Assembly: GCF_002994635.1 (NCBI RefSeq)
Contig: NZ_PVNL01000102.1
Coordinates: 1-43,922, forward strand
Length of the DNA: 43,922 nucleotides
Reading direction: 5' to 3'
Origin: Enhygromyxa salina
GTDB taxonomy: Bacteria; Myxococcota_A; Polyangia; Nannocystales; Nannocystaceae
Shown piece by piece: positions 32,824 through 40,933 of the stretch. The notes beneath the pieces were generated by a model that was not told the origin of the DNA, made no database searches, and saw nothing but the letters and a program-made list of their open reading frames with translations. The position numbers and the translations under genes were made by a program. Numbering within the stretch: the first letter of the stretch is position 1; each line of letters begins with the position of its first letter.

Positions 32824-34053
32824 ATGCCCGTCGACGTCATCTTCCTCGAACCCAACTTCCCCCGAAACCAGCGGGAGTTTGCCCGCGCGCTGCATGCCGT
32901 GGGCGCGCGCGTCACCGGGATCGGTGAGCGGCCCAAGGAGTATCTCGACGACGAGATGCGCCACTGGCTGAGCCACTACGAGCAGGTCAGCAACGTCACG
33001 GATCCGACCCAGGTCGAGCGGGCGGTTCGCTTCATGCAGTCCAAGATCCGCGTGGACCGGCTCGAGGCCGCCGTAGAGGCCCACGTGATGTGTGCGGCCA
33101 AGGTCCGCGAAGCCTGCGGGATCCCGGGGACGTCGGTCGAGACCACGTTCTTGTGCCGCGACAAGCCGGCCATGAAAGAGGCGCTGCGCAAGGCCGGGGT
33201 GGCGTGCGCCCAGTCGATCGGCTCGGACGACGCGCGGGAGATCCAGCAGTTCGTCCAGCAGATCGGCTACCCGGTGATCGTCAAGCCGCGCGACGCCGCG
33301 GGGGCGGCCGCGACCTACCGGTGTGACGACGACGCGTCGCTGGCCCAGGCGCTGCACGAGAGCGGCGTGGGTCAGGGCCACAGCGTGGCGGTCGAAGAGT
33401 TCATCGAGGGCCACGAAGGGTTCTGGGACACGATCACCGTCGGCGGCACGGTCGTGCACGAGTTCGTGTGCCACTACTATCCAAGCGTGCTCGAGGCGAT
33501 GCGCTCGCGCTCGGTCAACCCGCAGTTCATCTGCACCAATCGGGTCGACGCGGCCGGCAGCTACGACCAGGTCAAGGAGATGGGCCGCAAGGTCATCTCC
33601 GCGCTCGGGATCAAGACCAGCGCCACCCACATGGAGTGGTTCTTCGGTCCGAAGGGGCTCAAGTTCAGCGAGATCGGCTGCCGCCCGCCGGGCGTCGGCG
33701 CGTGGGATCTGTACTGCGCGGCCAACGACGTCGACATCTATCGGGAGTGGGCCGAGGCGGTGGTGTGGCGGACCCAAAAGCAGACTCTGTCGCGTCGGTT
33801 CTCGGCGGGGATCGTCGCGCTGCGCCCCGATCGCGACGGTCGGATCGTCGGCTACGAGGGCGTGGACGCGGTCGAGCGCGCGTTCGGGCAGTGGATCATC
33901 GACTCGCACTTTCCGGCCGCGGGCACGCCCACGGGGCCGGTCGGCGCGGGGTTCATGGCCAACGCGTGGATCCGCATGAAGCACCCCGACTACGACGAGC
34001 TGCGACGCATGCTCGACCTCGTGGGCCAGACGGTGAAGGTTCGGGCAGCTTGA
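32824..34053 (+). CDS. ATP-grasp ligase A (carboxylate-amine ligase type)
   Basis: The 409-residue protein has a preATP-grasp domain (about 1-110, MPVDVIFLEPNFPRNQREFA...) and an ATP-grasp core of the biotin-carboxylase/ATP-grasp_4 kind. Signature parts are 'YPVIVKPRDAAGAAAT' (ATP-binding Lys), 'SVAVEEFIEGHEGF', and the metal-binding end 'LKFSEIGCRPPGVG'. Such enzymes activate a carboxylate as acyl phosphate and join it to an amine or thiol. Substrates cannot be read from sequence. The start at 32824 follows GGAG; an open frame to 32770 is not supported. It is the first gene of a tight five-gene operon. Confidence 0.88.
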   Translation: MPVDVIFLEPNFPRNQREFARALHAVGARVTGIGERPKEYLDDEMRHWLSHYEQVSNVTDPTQVERAVRFMQSKIRVDRLEAAVEAHVMCAAKVREACGIPGTSVETTFLCRDKPAMKEALRKAGVACAQSIGSDDAREIQQFVQQIGYPVIVKPRDAAGAAATYRCDDDASLAQALHESGVGQGHSVAVEEFIEGHEGFWDTITVGGTVVHEFVCHYYPSVLEAMRSRSVNPQFICTNRVDAAGSYDQVKEMGRKVISALGIKTSATHMEWFFGPKGLKFSEIGCRPPGVGAWDLYCAANDVDIYREWAEAVVWRTQKQTLSRRFSAGIVALRPDRDGRIVGYEGVDAVERAFGQWIIDSHFPAAGTPTGPVGAGFMANAWIRMKHPDYDELRRMLDLVGQTVKVRAA

Positions 34054-34061
34054 GCGTGGCG

Positions 34062-35018
34062 ATGGCGACCCCCGCACCCCGTCCCCGCGACGTTGTCCTG
34101 CTCGGCGCCCAGCGGTTTGACTCCACGCTCGGCTCGGTCGTGCGTGGGCTCGAGTGCGACGGCCCGATCGCGCTGATCACCGCCGGCTGGCGCGACCGCG
34201 AGGACGAAGACGAGGAGCTGCGCAACCACCTGGCCTGCAAGACCGTGAACCTGCGCCTGTATCACCGCAGCGACGAGGTCAACGCCCGCGACGGCGATCT
34301 GGCCAAGGCCCACCGGGCCAAGCAGACCACGCTGCGCCACAAGCAGGACTTCTACCGGATCCGGCTCGAGCACGAGCTGGCGGCGAACCACGTGATCCGC
34401 CAGCGCCGCGCGCCCGCCGAGGTCCTCATGGAAGAAGAGGGCGCGTCGGTGGCCGCGATCCGGGCGCTCGACGCCTACCACCTGACCCAGTGCGAGCGCG
34501 TGCACCAAGAGTTCGAGCAGGCCGAGGGCCTGTACGAGCGGCCCGTGATCAAGGAGCACCGCGAGCAGATCGCCGAGGCGCTCGCGGGCTGCAACGCGGT
34601 GGCGATCGCCGGGGGCCACGTCGCGGCGCTGCTCAACCGCATGCGCCTGTTTGGGATCCGCGAGCTGTTGACGGATCAGCGGGTGTTCGCGTGGTCGGGC
34701 GGCGGCATGGTGGTCAGCGAGCGGATCGTGCTGTTTCACGACTCGCCGCCGCAGGGGCCGGGCGCGTCGGAGGTCCTGGGCTCGGGGCTGGGCCTGGTGC
34801 CCGGCGTGGTCGTGCTGCCGCACCCGCGCACGCGCCTGCGGCTGGACGACCCCGGGCGCGTCGGTCTGCTCGCGCGCCGGTTTGATCCGGCCCAGTGCCT
34901 GGCGTTCCCCGAGGGCGCGCACGTGACCTTTCATGAGGGCGCGCTGGTGCGGCCGTCAGCGATCACGCGCCTGTGCCCCGACGGCTCGTGCACCCTGCTC
35001 GAGGAGCAACCGTCATGA
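34062..35018 (+). CDS. S51/cyanophycinase-like (GAT1-like) hydrolase
   Basis: The 318-residue protein resembles peptidase S51/cyanophycinase and the class-I amidotransferase-like fold. 'NAVAIAGGHVAALLNRM' stands where the family has the GG-D-Q turn, and the nucleophile elbow FAWSGGGMV carries Ser212 in place of the usual S-A-G-A. In cyanophycinase this Ser cuts an isopeptide. The residues between (about 90-175) are helical and charged, longer than in peptidase E. The ATG at 34062 lies eight bases after the upstream stop; GTG 34056 is an alternative. It lies between a ligase and an esterase, so it may hydrolyse the ligase product. Confidence 0.78.
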   Translation: MATPAPRPRDVVLLGAQRFDSTLGSVVRGLECDGPIALITAGWRDREDEDEELRNHLACKTVNLRLYHRSDEVNARDGDLAKAHRAKQTTLRHKQDFYRIRLEHELAANHVIRQRRAPAEVLMEEEGASVAAIRALDAYHLTQCERVHQEFEQAEGLYERPVIKEHREQIAEALAGCNAVAIAGGHVAALLNRMRLFGIRELLTDQRVFAWSGGGMVVSERIVLFHDSPPQGPGASEVLGSGLGLVPGVVVLPHPRTRLRLDDPGRVGLLARRFDPAQCLAFPEGAHVTFHEGALVRPSAITRLCPDGSCTLLEEQPS

Positions 35019-36148
35019 CCAGCGCGATCCGAGAGCTGCTCGCGGCCGGGCCCGAGGCCAACATCGACGAGTGGATGAAGGGCCGGAGCTTCCCGCTGGT
35101 CGAGGGCAAGAACGCGACGCTGGTGTGGCGCGGCGACGCCGACGAGGTCCGCCTGCGCCACTTCATCTTTGGGCTCGAGACCTCGCAGCCGCTCGCGCGG
35201 ATCGAGGGCACCAACCTGTGGTACCTGGAGGTCGAGATCCCGCCGCGCTCGCGCGTCGAGTACAAGCTCGAGGTTCGCCGCGGCGACAAGAACGAGTGGA
35301 TCCGCGACCCGCTCAACCCTCACCGCGCGCATGATCCGTTCGGCGCGAACTCGGTGCTGCAGGGCGCAGGCTACGAGATCCCGGTGTGGACCCGGCCCGA
35401 CCCCAAGGCCCGCGCGGGGCTGCTCGAGCCGTTCTCGATCCACAGCGAGGCGTTTGGCGAGGCCCGCACCGGGCACCTGTATCTGCCGCCGCGGTTTCGC
35501 AAGACCCGGCAGTACCCGCTGTTGGTGATCCACGACGGCTCCGACTACATGCGCTTCGCGGGCATGAAGACGGTGCTCGACAACCTGATCGAGCGGCTGG
35601 AGATCCCCGCGTTGGTCGCGGTGTTCATCGACTCGCCCGATCGCCTGCGCGAGTACGCCGACGACGAACGCCACGCCCGGTTCGTGACCGAGGAGCTGTC
35701 GCCGCGGCTCGCCAAGCGGCTGCCGCTGCTCGACACGCCCAAGGGTCGGTGCCTGATGGGCGCGAGCTTTGGCGGGGTCGCGGCGCTGTCGACCGCGGTC
35801 CGCTACCCGAACTACTGGGGTCGGCTGCTGCTGCAGTCGGGCTCGTTCGCGTTCACGGACATCGGCCACCAAAACCACCGCGGGCCGCTGTTCAACCCGG
35901 TCGTGCGGTTCATGAACGCGTTTCGCGAGGACCCCAAGGCGATCAGCGAGCGGGTGTTCGTGAGCTGCGGCGTGTACGAGTCCTTGATCTACGAGAACCG
36001 ATCTCTGGTACCGTTGCTCGACGAGACCGGCATGCAAGTGCGCTTTGTCGAGGCCCGCGACGGACACAACTGGGAGAACTGGCGCGACCGCTCGCGCGAG
36101 GGGCTCTCGTGGCTGTTTCCCGGCCCCCTGCTGATGATCTACGAGTGA
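35015..36148 (+). CDS. Fes-like esterase with N-terminal E-set domain
   Basis: The 377-residue protein has an N-terminal Ig-like (E-set/CBM48-type) domain (about 20-110, 'VTLVWRGDADEVRLRHFIFG'-like strands) and a C-terminal esterase-D/enterochelin-esterase-type alpha/beta hydrolase. The nucleophile is Ser251 in MGASFGGVA, and the His is likely in ARDGHNWENWRD. Its order of domains matches Fes and IroD, which hydrolyse cyclic catechol-serine esters; here no signal peptide is seen, so it acts in the cytoplasm. The ATG overlaps the upstream stop (ATGA at 35015-35018). I infer it opens or transfers an ester in the product of the two ligases. Confidence 0.88.
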   Translation: MTSAIRELLAAGPEANIDEWMKGRSFPLVEGKNATLVWRGDADEVRLRHFIFGLETSQPLARIEGTNLWYLEVEIPPRSRVEYKLEVRRGDKNEWIRDPLNPHRAHDPFGANSVLQGAGYEIPVWTRPDPKARAGLLEPFSIHSEAFGEARTGHLYLPPRFRKTRQYPLLVIHDGSDYMRFAGMKTVLDNLIERLEIPALVAVFIDSPDRLREYADDERHARFVTEELSPRLAKRLPLLDTPKGRCLMGASFGGVAALSTAVRYPNYWGRLLLQSGSFAFTDIGHQNHRGPLFNPVVRFMNAFREDPKAISERVFVSCGVYESLIYENRSLVPLLDETGMQVRFVEARDGHNWENWRDRSREGLSWLFPGPLLMIYE

Positions 36149-36160
36149 AAGAAGGACACC

Positions 36161-37399
36161 GTGGCTGATATCGTTCGCAACATTGGGCTCTCTCTTGGCG
36201 CTGACCTGTGCTGGCCGATCTGCTACGAGCAGATCATGCGGGGGCTGGATCTGAACATCCCCAGCGGCGCTGACACCCTGCGCTTCGATGTCGAGCGGGT
36301 GACCATTGAGCCGTTCGATCTGACCCAGGGGTGCAAGTACGACGTGGTCATTGACCGGCTCACGCACTGGTTTCACATGTCGCGCGAGTGGATCAAGAAA
36401 GCCGTGCTCATGGACGGCCTGTACGTGCTCAACAACCCGTGGTCGGTGCAGTCGATGGAGAAGCACACGGCCTACTGCGCGATGATGCACCTGGGCATGC
36501 CGGTCCCCACCACCTGGCTGATCCCGCCCAAGGACTACGTCACTCAAAACCCGGACCTCGAGCCCACCCTGACCCGCTACGCCAAGCTGTTCGACATTGG
36601 CCGACTCGGGCAAAGGATGGACTTTCCGATGTTCGTCAAGCCCTACGACGGCGGCGGCTGGAGGTCGGTGCGCAAGACCGACAACGAGGGCGACCTGCGC
36701 GACGCGTACGAGAACAGCGGCGCCGACGTCATGCACGTGCAGGCGGGTGTGTACCCGTACGACGCGTTCGTGCGCAGCATCGGGTTTGGGCCGCAGGTCC
36801 GCCACGTCAGCTACGACCCCGACAAGCCGCTTCACGATCGCTATCGCGAGCAGCACTACGACACGATCGGCGCCGCGGATCTCGAGACCCTTCGCAAGAT
36901 CACGCTGACGATCAACACCTTCTTTGGCTGGGAGTTCAACAGCTGCGAGTCGCTGCGCAAGGACGGTGTCTGGCACCCCATGGACTTCGCCAACGCCTGC
37001 CCGGACTCGCAGGTGACCAGCTTGCATCGCCACTTTCCGTGGCTGATCAAGGCGTACATTCGGTGGAGCGTGTTTTGTGCGGCGACCAAGCGGCCGATGC
37101 GAATGACCCTGGACTGGGCGCCGTATTATGCGATCGCCGCGAGCGAGCGCAGCTACACCGAGAAGCTGGACGCGTACGCGAAGATCGCCGACGAGCGGCT
37201 CGAGACCGCGCGGTTCGAGGAATTCTGCGCGACGCACCTCTCGCACCTCGACGAGGTCGCCCACGAATTCTTTGGTGGGCCGGTCGCCCGCGACGCGGTC
37301 CACCAGAAGGTCGCGTCGCTGTTCCCTGCCCACGAGATCGAGCCGTTCACCGAGCTGTTCTGGCAGCGAATTCAAGACTGGCGTCAGGAGACGGAGTAG
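36161..37399 (+). CDS. ATP-grasp ligase B (RimK/glutathione-synthetase-like)
   Basis: The 412-residue protein has a GTG start at 36161 after AAGGA. The ATP-grasp core shows 'FPMFVKPYDGGGWRSVRKT' (ATP Lys and Gly loop), 'MHVQAGVYPYDAFVRSIGFG' and 'GVWHPMDFANACPDSQVTSL', where Asp and Asn would bind metal. It is distinct from ligase A in sequence, being longer after the core (helical region 330-410). Two different ATP-grasp enzymes in one operon suggest two successive amide-bond steps, or one ligation to each end of a building block. Substrate unknown. It lies 12 bases after the esterase gene. Confidence 0.82.
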   Translation: MADIVRNIGLSLGADLCWPICYEQIMRGLDLNIPSGADTLRFDVERVTIEPFDLTQGCKYDVVIDRLTHWFHMSREWIKKAVLMDGLYVLNNPWSVQSMEKHTAYCAMMHLGMPVPTTWLIPPKDYVTQNPDLEPTLTRYAKLFDIGRLGQRMDFPMFVKPYDGGGWRSVRKTDNEGDLRDAYENSGADVMHVQAGVYPYDAFVRSIGFGPQVRHVSYDPDKPLHDRYREQHYDTIGAADLETLRKITLTINTFFGWEFNSCESLRKDGVWHPMDFANACPDSQVTSLHRHFPWLIKAYIRWSVFCAATKRPMRMTLDWAPYYAIAASERSYTEKLDAYAKIADERLETARFEEFCATHLSHLDEVAHEFFGGPVARDAVHQKVASLFPAHEIEPFTELFWQRIQDWRQETE

Positions 37400-37402
37400 C
37401 CC

Positions 37403-38161
37403 ATGTACGAGACCATCGTCCAAACCATGTTCAAGAAGGCGCAGTGGCATTCAGAGCGGATGCAGACCGAGGCCACGCTGGTGCGGTGGGGCCACATGGG
37501 CCAGCCCGTGCTGATCTTCCCGACCGCGGGCGGCGACGCCGAAGAGATCGAGCGCTTTCACCTGGTCCGGGTGTTGGAGCCGCTGATCAGCGCGGGCCGC
37601 ATCAAGGTGTACTCGTGCGACAGCGTGGCCGGCCGGGCGATGGTCCACCAAGAGGGAAGCCCGCAGCATCGCATGTGGCTGCTCAATCAATTTCATCAGC
37701 ACGTGCGCCACGAGGTGGTCCCGGCGATCCGCAAGGACTGCAACAGCGACGACATCGGGATCTGGACGACCGGGGCGTCGATCGGGGCGTTCCACGCGGT
37801 CGCGGTCACCTGTCGGTGGCCGAACGTGTTTCATCGCGCGCTGGGCATGAGCGGGACCTGGAACATCCTTCGCTTCTTCAAGAGCGAAGATAAGTACACA
37901 GAAGACTACTTTGTGTCGTCGCCGCTGCAGTTCGTGCCCACCCTGGGCGGCGTGCACCTCGACGAGCTGCGCAAGCGCTTCATCCTGATGGCCTCGGGGT
38001 CCGGGCGGGCCGAAGACATGAGCGAGAGCTGGGGCTTGGCCAACTTGCTGGGGAGCAGGGGCGTGCCGAACCGGGTCGATCCGTGGGGCGACGAGTGGCA
38101 CCACGACTGGCCGACCTGGCGGAACATGCTGCCGAAGTACCTGGGCGAGTGGACCGCGTAG
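37403..38161 (+). CDS. Second esterase-like alpha/beta hydrolase
   Basis: The 252-residue protein has the nucleophile elbow TTGASIGAFHA (Ser126), an N-terminal strand 'GQPVLIFPTAGGDAEEIERF' with an oxyanion-like motif, and late His residues in DEWHHDWPTW. It resembles small esterase-D/antigen-85-like enzymes and lacks a signal peptide. It starts three bases after ligase B, so it is coupled to it. Thioesterase, ester hydrolase or acyltransferase roles are all possible. It is the last gene of the operon; the converging methyltransferase gene ends four bases away. Confidence 0.82.
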   Translation: MYETIVQTMFKKAQWHSERMQTEATLVRWGHMGQPVLIFPTAGGDAEEIERFHLVRVLEPLISAGRIKVYSCDSVAGRAMVHQEGSPQHRMWLLNQFHQHVRHEVVPAIRKDCNSDDIGIWTTGASIGAFHAVAVTCRWPNVFHRALGMSGTWNILRFFKSEDKYTEDYFVSSPLQFVPTLGGVHLDELRKRFILMASGSGRAEDMSESWGLANLLGSRGVPNRVDPWGDEWHHDWPTWRNMLPKYLGEWTA

Positions 38162-38165
38162 CCGG

Positions 38166-39929
38166 TCAGCGTCGCAGCGCGAACAGCAGGGCGACTCGCT
38201 CGCTGGAGCTCATTGACGTGTCGACGCCGTACGCCTGGTCGACGGCGGCGTCGAGTTCGCGATGGGCGTGGGCGAGGGCGGCGGGCATCGTAGCTGGGGT
38301 GTAGAGCGCCGCGAGGCTCATGAGTTGGTGGGCCTGGCGGAGCTCGAGCAGGTCTGCGGCGCGGCGCTCGATCGCGGCGCGGTGATCGGGCGACGGCGCT
38401 GGGGGCCACGGGAAATTGTTGTAGACGAGCTCGATCGAGTAGCGAAGATCCGACTTGATGCGGCCGCCGATCTGCCGCAGCCAGGCGTCGTGCATGGTCG
38501 AGCTGAGCACGCCAAAGTGGTACTTGCTGGCGCCCGCGATTGCGATGCAGCTGTCGGCGATGATGTGATCCGGTGAAAAGTAGCCAAGCGGGACCCGCGG
38601 GCGGCGGGCCGAGGGGTGGCGGGGGATCAGCACATAGTCGCTGGTCGGCTGCCTGATCTCGCCAAAGTTACTCGGGGTGGCGGCGAGCTTGCGGGTCGCG
38701 GGGCGGGTGCTGGCGCGGCGGTGGGCGTGAACCTGGGCGACCCGCCGCATGATCGCGGGGCAGGACTGAAGTTGGGCCTGGCTCGCGTCGATCAGCCACA
38801 GGCACCAGCGGGGCTGTCCGGCCAGGTACTGGCGGGCGCTGATGAAGGGACGGATGAACGCGGCGGCGCGGGGATCGGCGTGGATGAGCTCGAGCCGCTC
38901 GGCCTCGCTCAACAACAGGTGGCCGCCGTCGTTGGGCATGTTGCCAAAGCTGGCCCGCGGCGTGTGTGGGTCGAGCGGGTCACGGCGCTTGGCGAGGGTC
39001 TCGTGGGGACCGGCGACCAGGTAGGGGTTGATCGACTCGACCACGCGGACGTCGCCGACCTCGTAGATCCGCCGCGGTCGCCGAGCTCGGGCCGCGAAGC
39101 CGATGATCACCACATGCACATTCGCCTGGCCGCGCCACGCGAAGCTGCGGTGCGCAAAGGTGATCGTGGTCGCCCCGTCGCGGTCCAGCAGCGGCCACAG
39201 CAAGCCGGGCTGCTCGCCCTGGGTGATCGAATTGGTCGAGACGAACGCGACCTCGACCTCGGTGCCCGCGACGTAGTCCGCGGCCTTCTTGAACCACGCG
39301 CAGGCGTAGTCGAGGGCGCTGGTGCCCCTCGCGGCGGCGAACACGATCTGCATGTCGTCGACCTGCGCGCCGGTTCGGGCTTGCTTGCCGATGAAGGGCG
39401 GGTTGCCGATCACGTGGGAGCACGCTGCGGCGGGTAGCAGGTCAGCCCAGTCGAGGCGCAGGGCGTTGGCGCAGCGGATGGTTGGGGTCGTGGGTGTCGC
39501 GCGAGCGGGCAGGGGAGACCCGAGCAGCTCGGCGTGCTCGCGGTCGAGCTGCTGCTCGAGCGCGGCCAGGCTCGCGCGGGTGGCCTCGGCGGGGGCGGCC
39601 TGGATCTCGATCCCGTAGCACTGCTCGATCGAGACCGCGTATGGATGCGGGTCGGCGAGGCTGCGGATGATCTCGAGCTCGAGCCTGCGAAGCTCGCGAT
39701 AGGCCACGAGCAGGAAGTCGCCGCAGCCGCACGCGGGGTCGAGCAGGCGCAGCGCCGCGAGCCGGGCGTGGAGCTCGGCGAGGCCCTGACGTCGCGCGGG
39801 TTCGTGCAGTTGCGCGAGCCGACCCAGCTCCGCCTCGAGCTCGTCGAGGACCAGCGCGCGCAGCAGGTTGAGGACGTCGGCCTCCCCGGTGTAGTGGGCG
39901 CCGAGCTGGCGTCGCTGCGCGGGGTCCAT
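38166..39929 (-). CDS. MmeI-type DNA methyltransferase without nuclease
   Basis: The 587-residue protein begins almost directly at the MmeI-like methylase domain (MDPAQRRQLGAHYTGEADVL). It has motif I LDPACGCGDFLL (SAM binding) and motif IV VIGNPPFIG (catalytic NPPF, adenine N6 type). A target-recognition region follows, then the C-terminal MmeI_C sequence 'SLAALYTPATMPAALAHAHR'. Type IIL/IIG enzymes normally carry an N-terminal nuclease and helical spacer of about 300 residues; both are missing. I infer a modification-only enzyme. Its start is four bases after the stop of the FGase-like gene. The frame is open to 39992, but that part overlaps the neighbour. Confidence 0.85.
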   Translation of the reverse strand: MDPAQRRQLGAHYTGEADVLNLLRALVLDELEAELGRLAQLHEPARRQGLAELHARLAALRLLDPACGCGDFLLVAYRELRRLELEIIRSLADPHPYAVSIEQCYGIEIQAAPAEATRASLAALEQQLDREHAELLGSPLPARATPTTPTIRCANALRLDWADLLPAAACSHVIGNPPFIGKQARTGAQVDDMQIVFAAARGTSALDYACAWFKKAADYVAGTEVEVAFVSTNSITQGEQPGLLWPLLDRDGATTITFAHRSFAWRGQANVHVVIIGFAARARRPRRIYEVGDVRVVESINPYLVAGPHETLAKRRDPLDPHTPRASFGNMPNDGGHLLLSEAERLELIHADPRAAAFIRPFISARQYLAGQPRWCLWLIDASQAQLQSCPAIMRRVAQVHAHRRASTRPATRKLAATPSNFGEIRQPTSDYVLIPRHPSARRPRVPLGYFSPDHIIADSCIAIAGASKYHFGVLSSTMHDAWLRQIGGRIKSDLRYSIELVYNNFPWPPAPSPDHRAAIERRAADLLELRQAHQLMSLAALYTPATMPAALAHAHRELDAAVDQAYGVDTSMSSSERVALLFALRR

Positions 39930-39933
39930 GGCC

Positions 39934-40860
39934 TCAGCGACGCGCGAGCGCGCGCTCGAGCGCTGGCGCGAGCACACCGGCCACGCGCTCACAGGCGGCG
40001 GGCACCGGGCGCATCGGCTCGAGCGGTCGCCACGCCTCGACCAGCAGATCCCGGCGCAGCTCCAGCGACAGCACCTGCCCCGGGTAGGCCACCGACCACG
40101 CGTGGCCGAGCGTGCTGGGGTGGAGAAAGTAGGTGTCGTTGGCCGTGGGCGTGAACCCGGCCTGGGCGAACCCGGCGAGCAGCTGTTCCTCGATCCCGAC
40201 GGGCGCGAACAGCTGGCCGTCGCCGTCGCGGGTCAGCAGGTCGACCTCGGCGCGCAGCGGCCAGGTGTCGTGGCGCTCGGGCGCGCAGGCCCAGCGCAGG
40301 TTGGTGACGATCTCGTCGTCGACCGCGTCGATGCCGAGCGAGCGCGGCCCGTAGGTGTGGGGCAGCAGCGCGAGGCCGCCGGCCCCACACACGGCCGCGA
40401 ACGCCTGGCGGGCCAGCTCGACGTAGGCGGTGTGGAGCTCGAGCAGCAGCGCGCGATCGCTGGGGTCGCGCACGTAGCTGGGGATCCCGGGTGTCAGCGC
40501 GCCCGCGTCGAGCGAGCCCCCGCGATAGTCGGCCACCCGGTTGCAGTCGACGAAGGTCCGCGGGATCAGGCAGCGCAGCAGCAAGACCGAGCGCTGCGGG
40601 GCGGCTTCGATCAGCGCGAGCGCGGTCGCCCGGCCCAGCGCCCACGCGGCGACGTCGGTGTTCACGTGGAAGAACTCGTGCAGATCCGCCGGCAGGTCGC
40701 CGCCCAAGCGCGCGCGCAGCCGATCGTAGTGGCCGCGCTCATCGGCGCCATGCGGAACCTCGACGAGCAGGTCGGGCGGTGCGTCTGGATCGGTGCGGGG
40801 ACCGCGGAGCAGCTCGACGTCGACGACGTCCGCGACGGAGCCGGGCAGGGCGACGCTCAT
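39934..40860 (-). CDS. N-formylglutamate amidohydrolase-like protein
   Basis: The 308-residue protein matches the FGase family (PF05013): 'PDLLVEVPHGADERGHYDRL', FVDCNRV (the NR motif), LELHTAY (metal His/Glu) and 'GQVLSLELRRDLLVEAW' near the end. FGase relatives are zinc hydrolases that remove N-acyl groups from acidic amino acids. It lies next to the methyltransferase and within 3 kb of the ATP-grasp operon. Whether it acts on that operon's product is unknown. ATG 40860 is the only good start, with no clear ribosome binding site. It is divergent from glgC (73-base gap). Confidence 0.78.
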   Translation of the reverse strand: MSVALPGSVADVVDVELLRGPRTDPDAPPDLLVEVPHGADERGHYDRLRARLGGDLPADLHEFFHVNTDVAAWALGRATALALIEAAPQRSVLLLRCLIPRTFVDCNRVADYRGGSLDAGALTPGIPSYVRDPSDRALLLELHTAYVELARQAFAAVCGAGGLALLPHTYGPRSLGIDAVDDEIVTNLRWACAPERHDTWPLRAEVDLLTRDGDGQLFAPVGIEEQLLAGFAQAGFTPTANDTYFLHPSTLGHAWSVAYPGQVLSLELRRDLLVEAWRPLEPMRPVPAACERVAGVLAPALERALARR

Positions 40861-40933
40861 GACTCGGTTCTACCCGACAAACTCGACAACGACACAACTC
40901 CGGGTCTGGTAAGCTCGGCCTCGAGCTAGCCGC

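Noticed and set aside
34931..37450. 839-residue minus-strand open frame
   Set aside because: It lies opposite three well-supported genes, has no recognisable domain and a His/Arg/Val-rich composition typical of a shadow frame in high-GC DNA.
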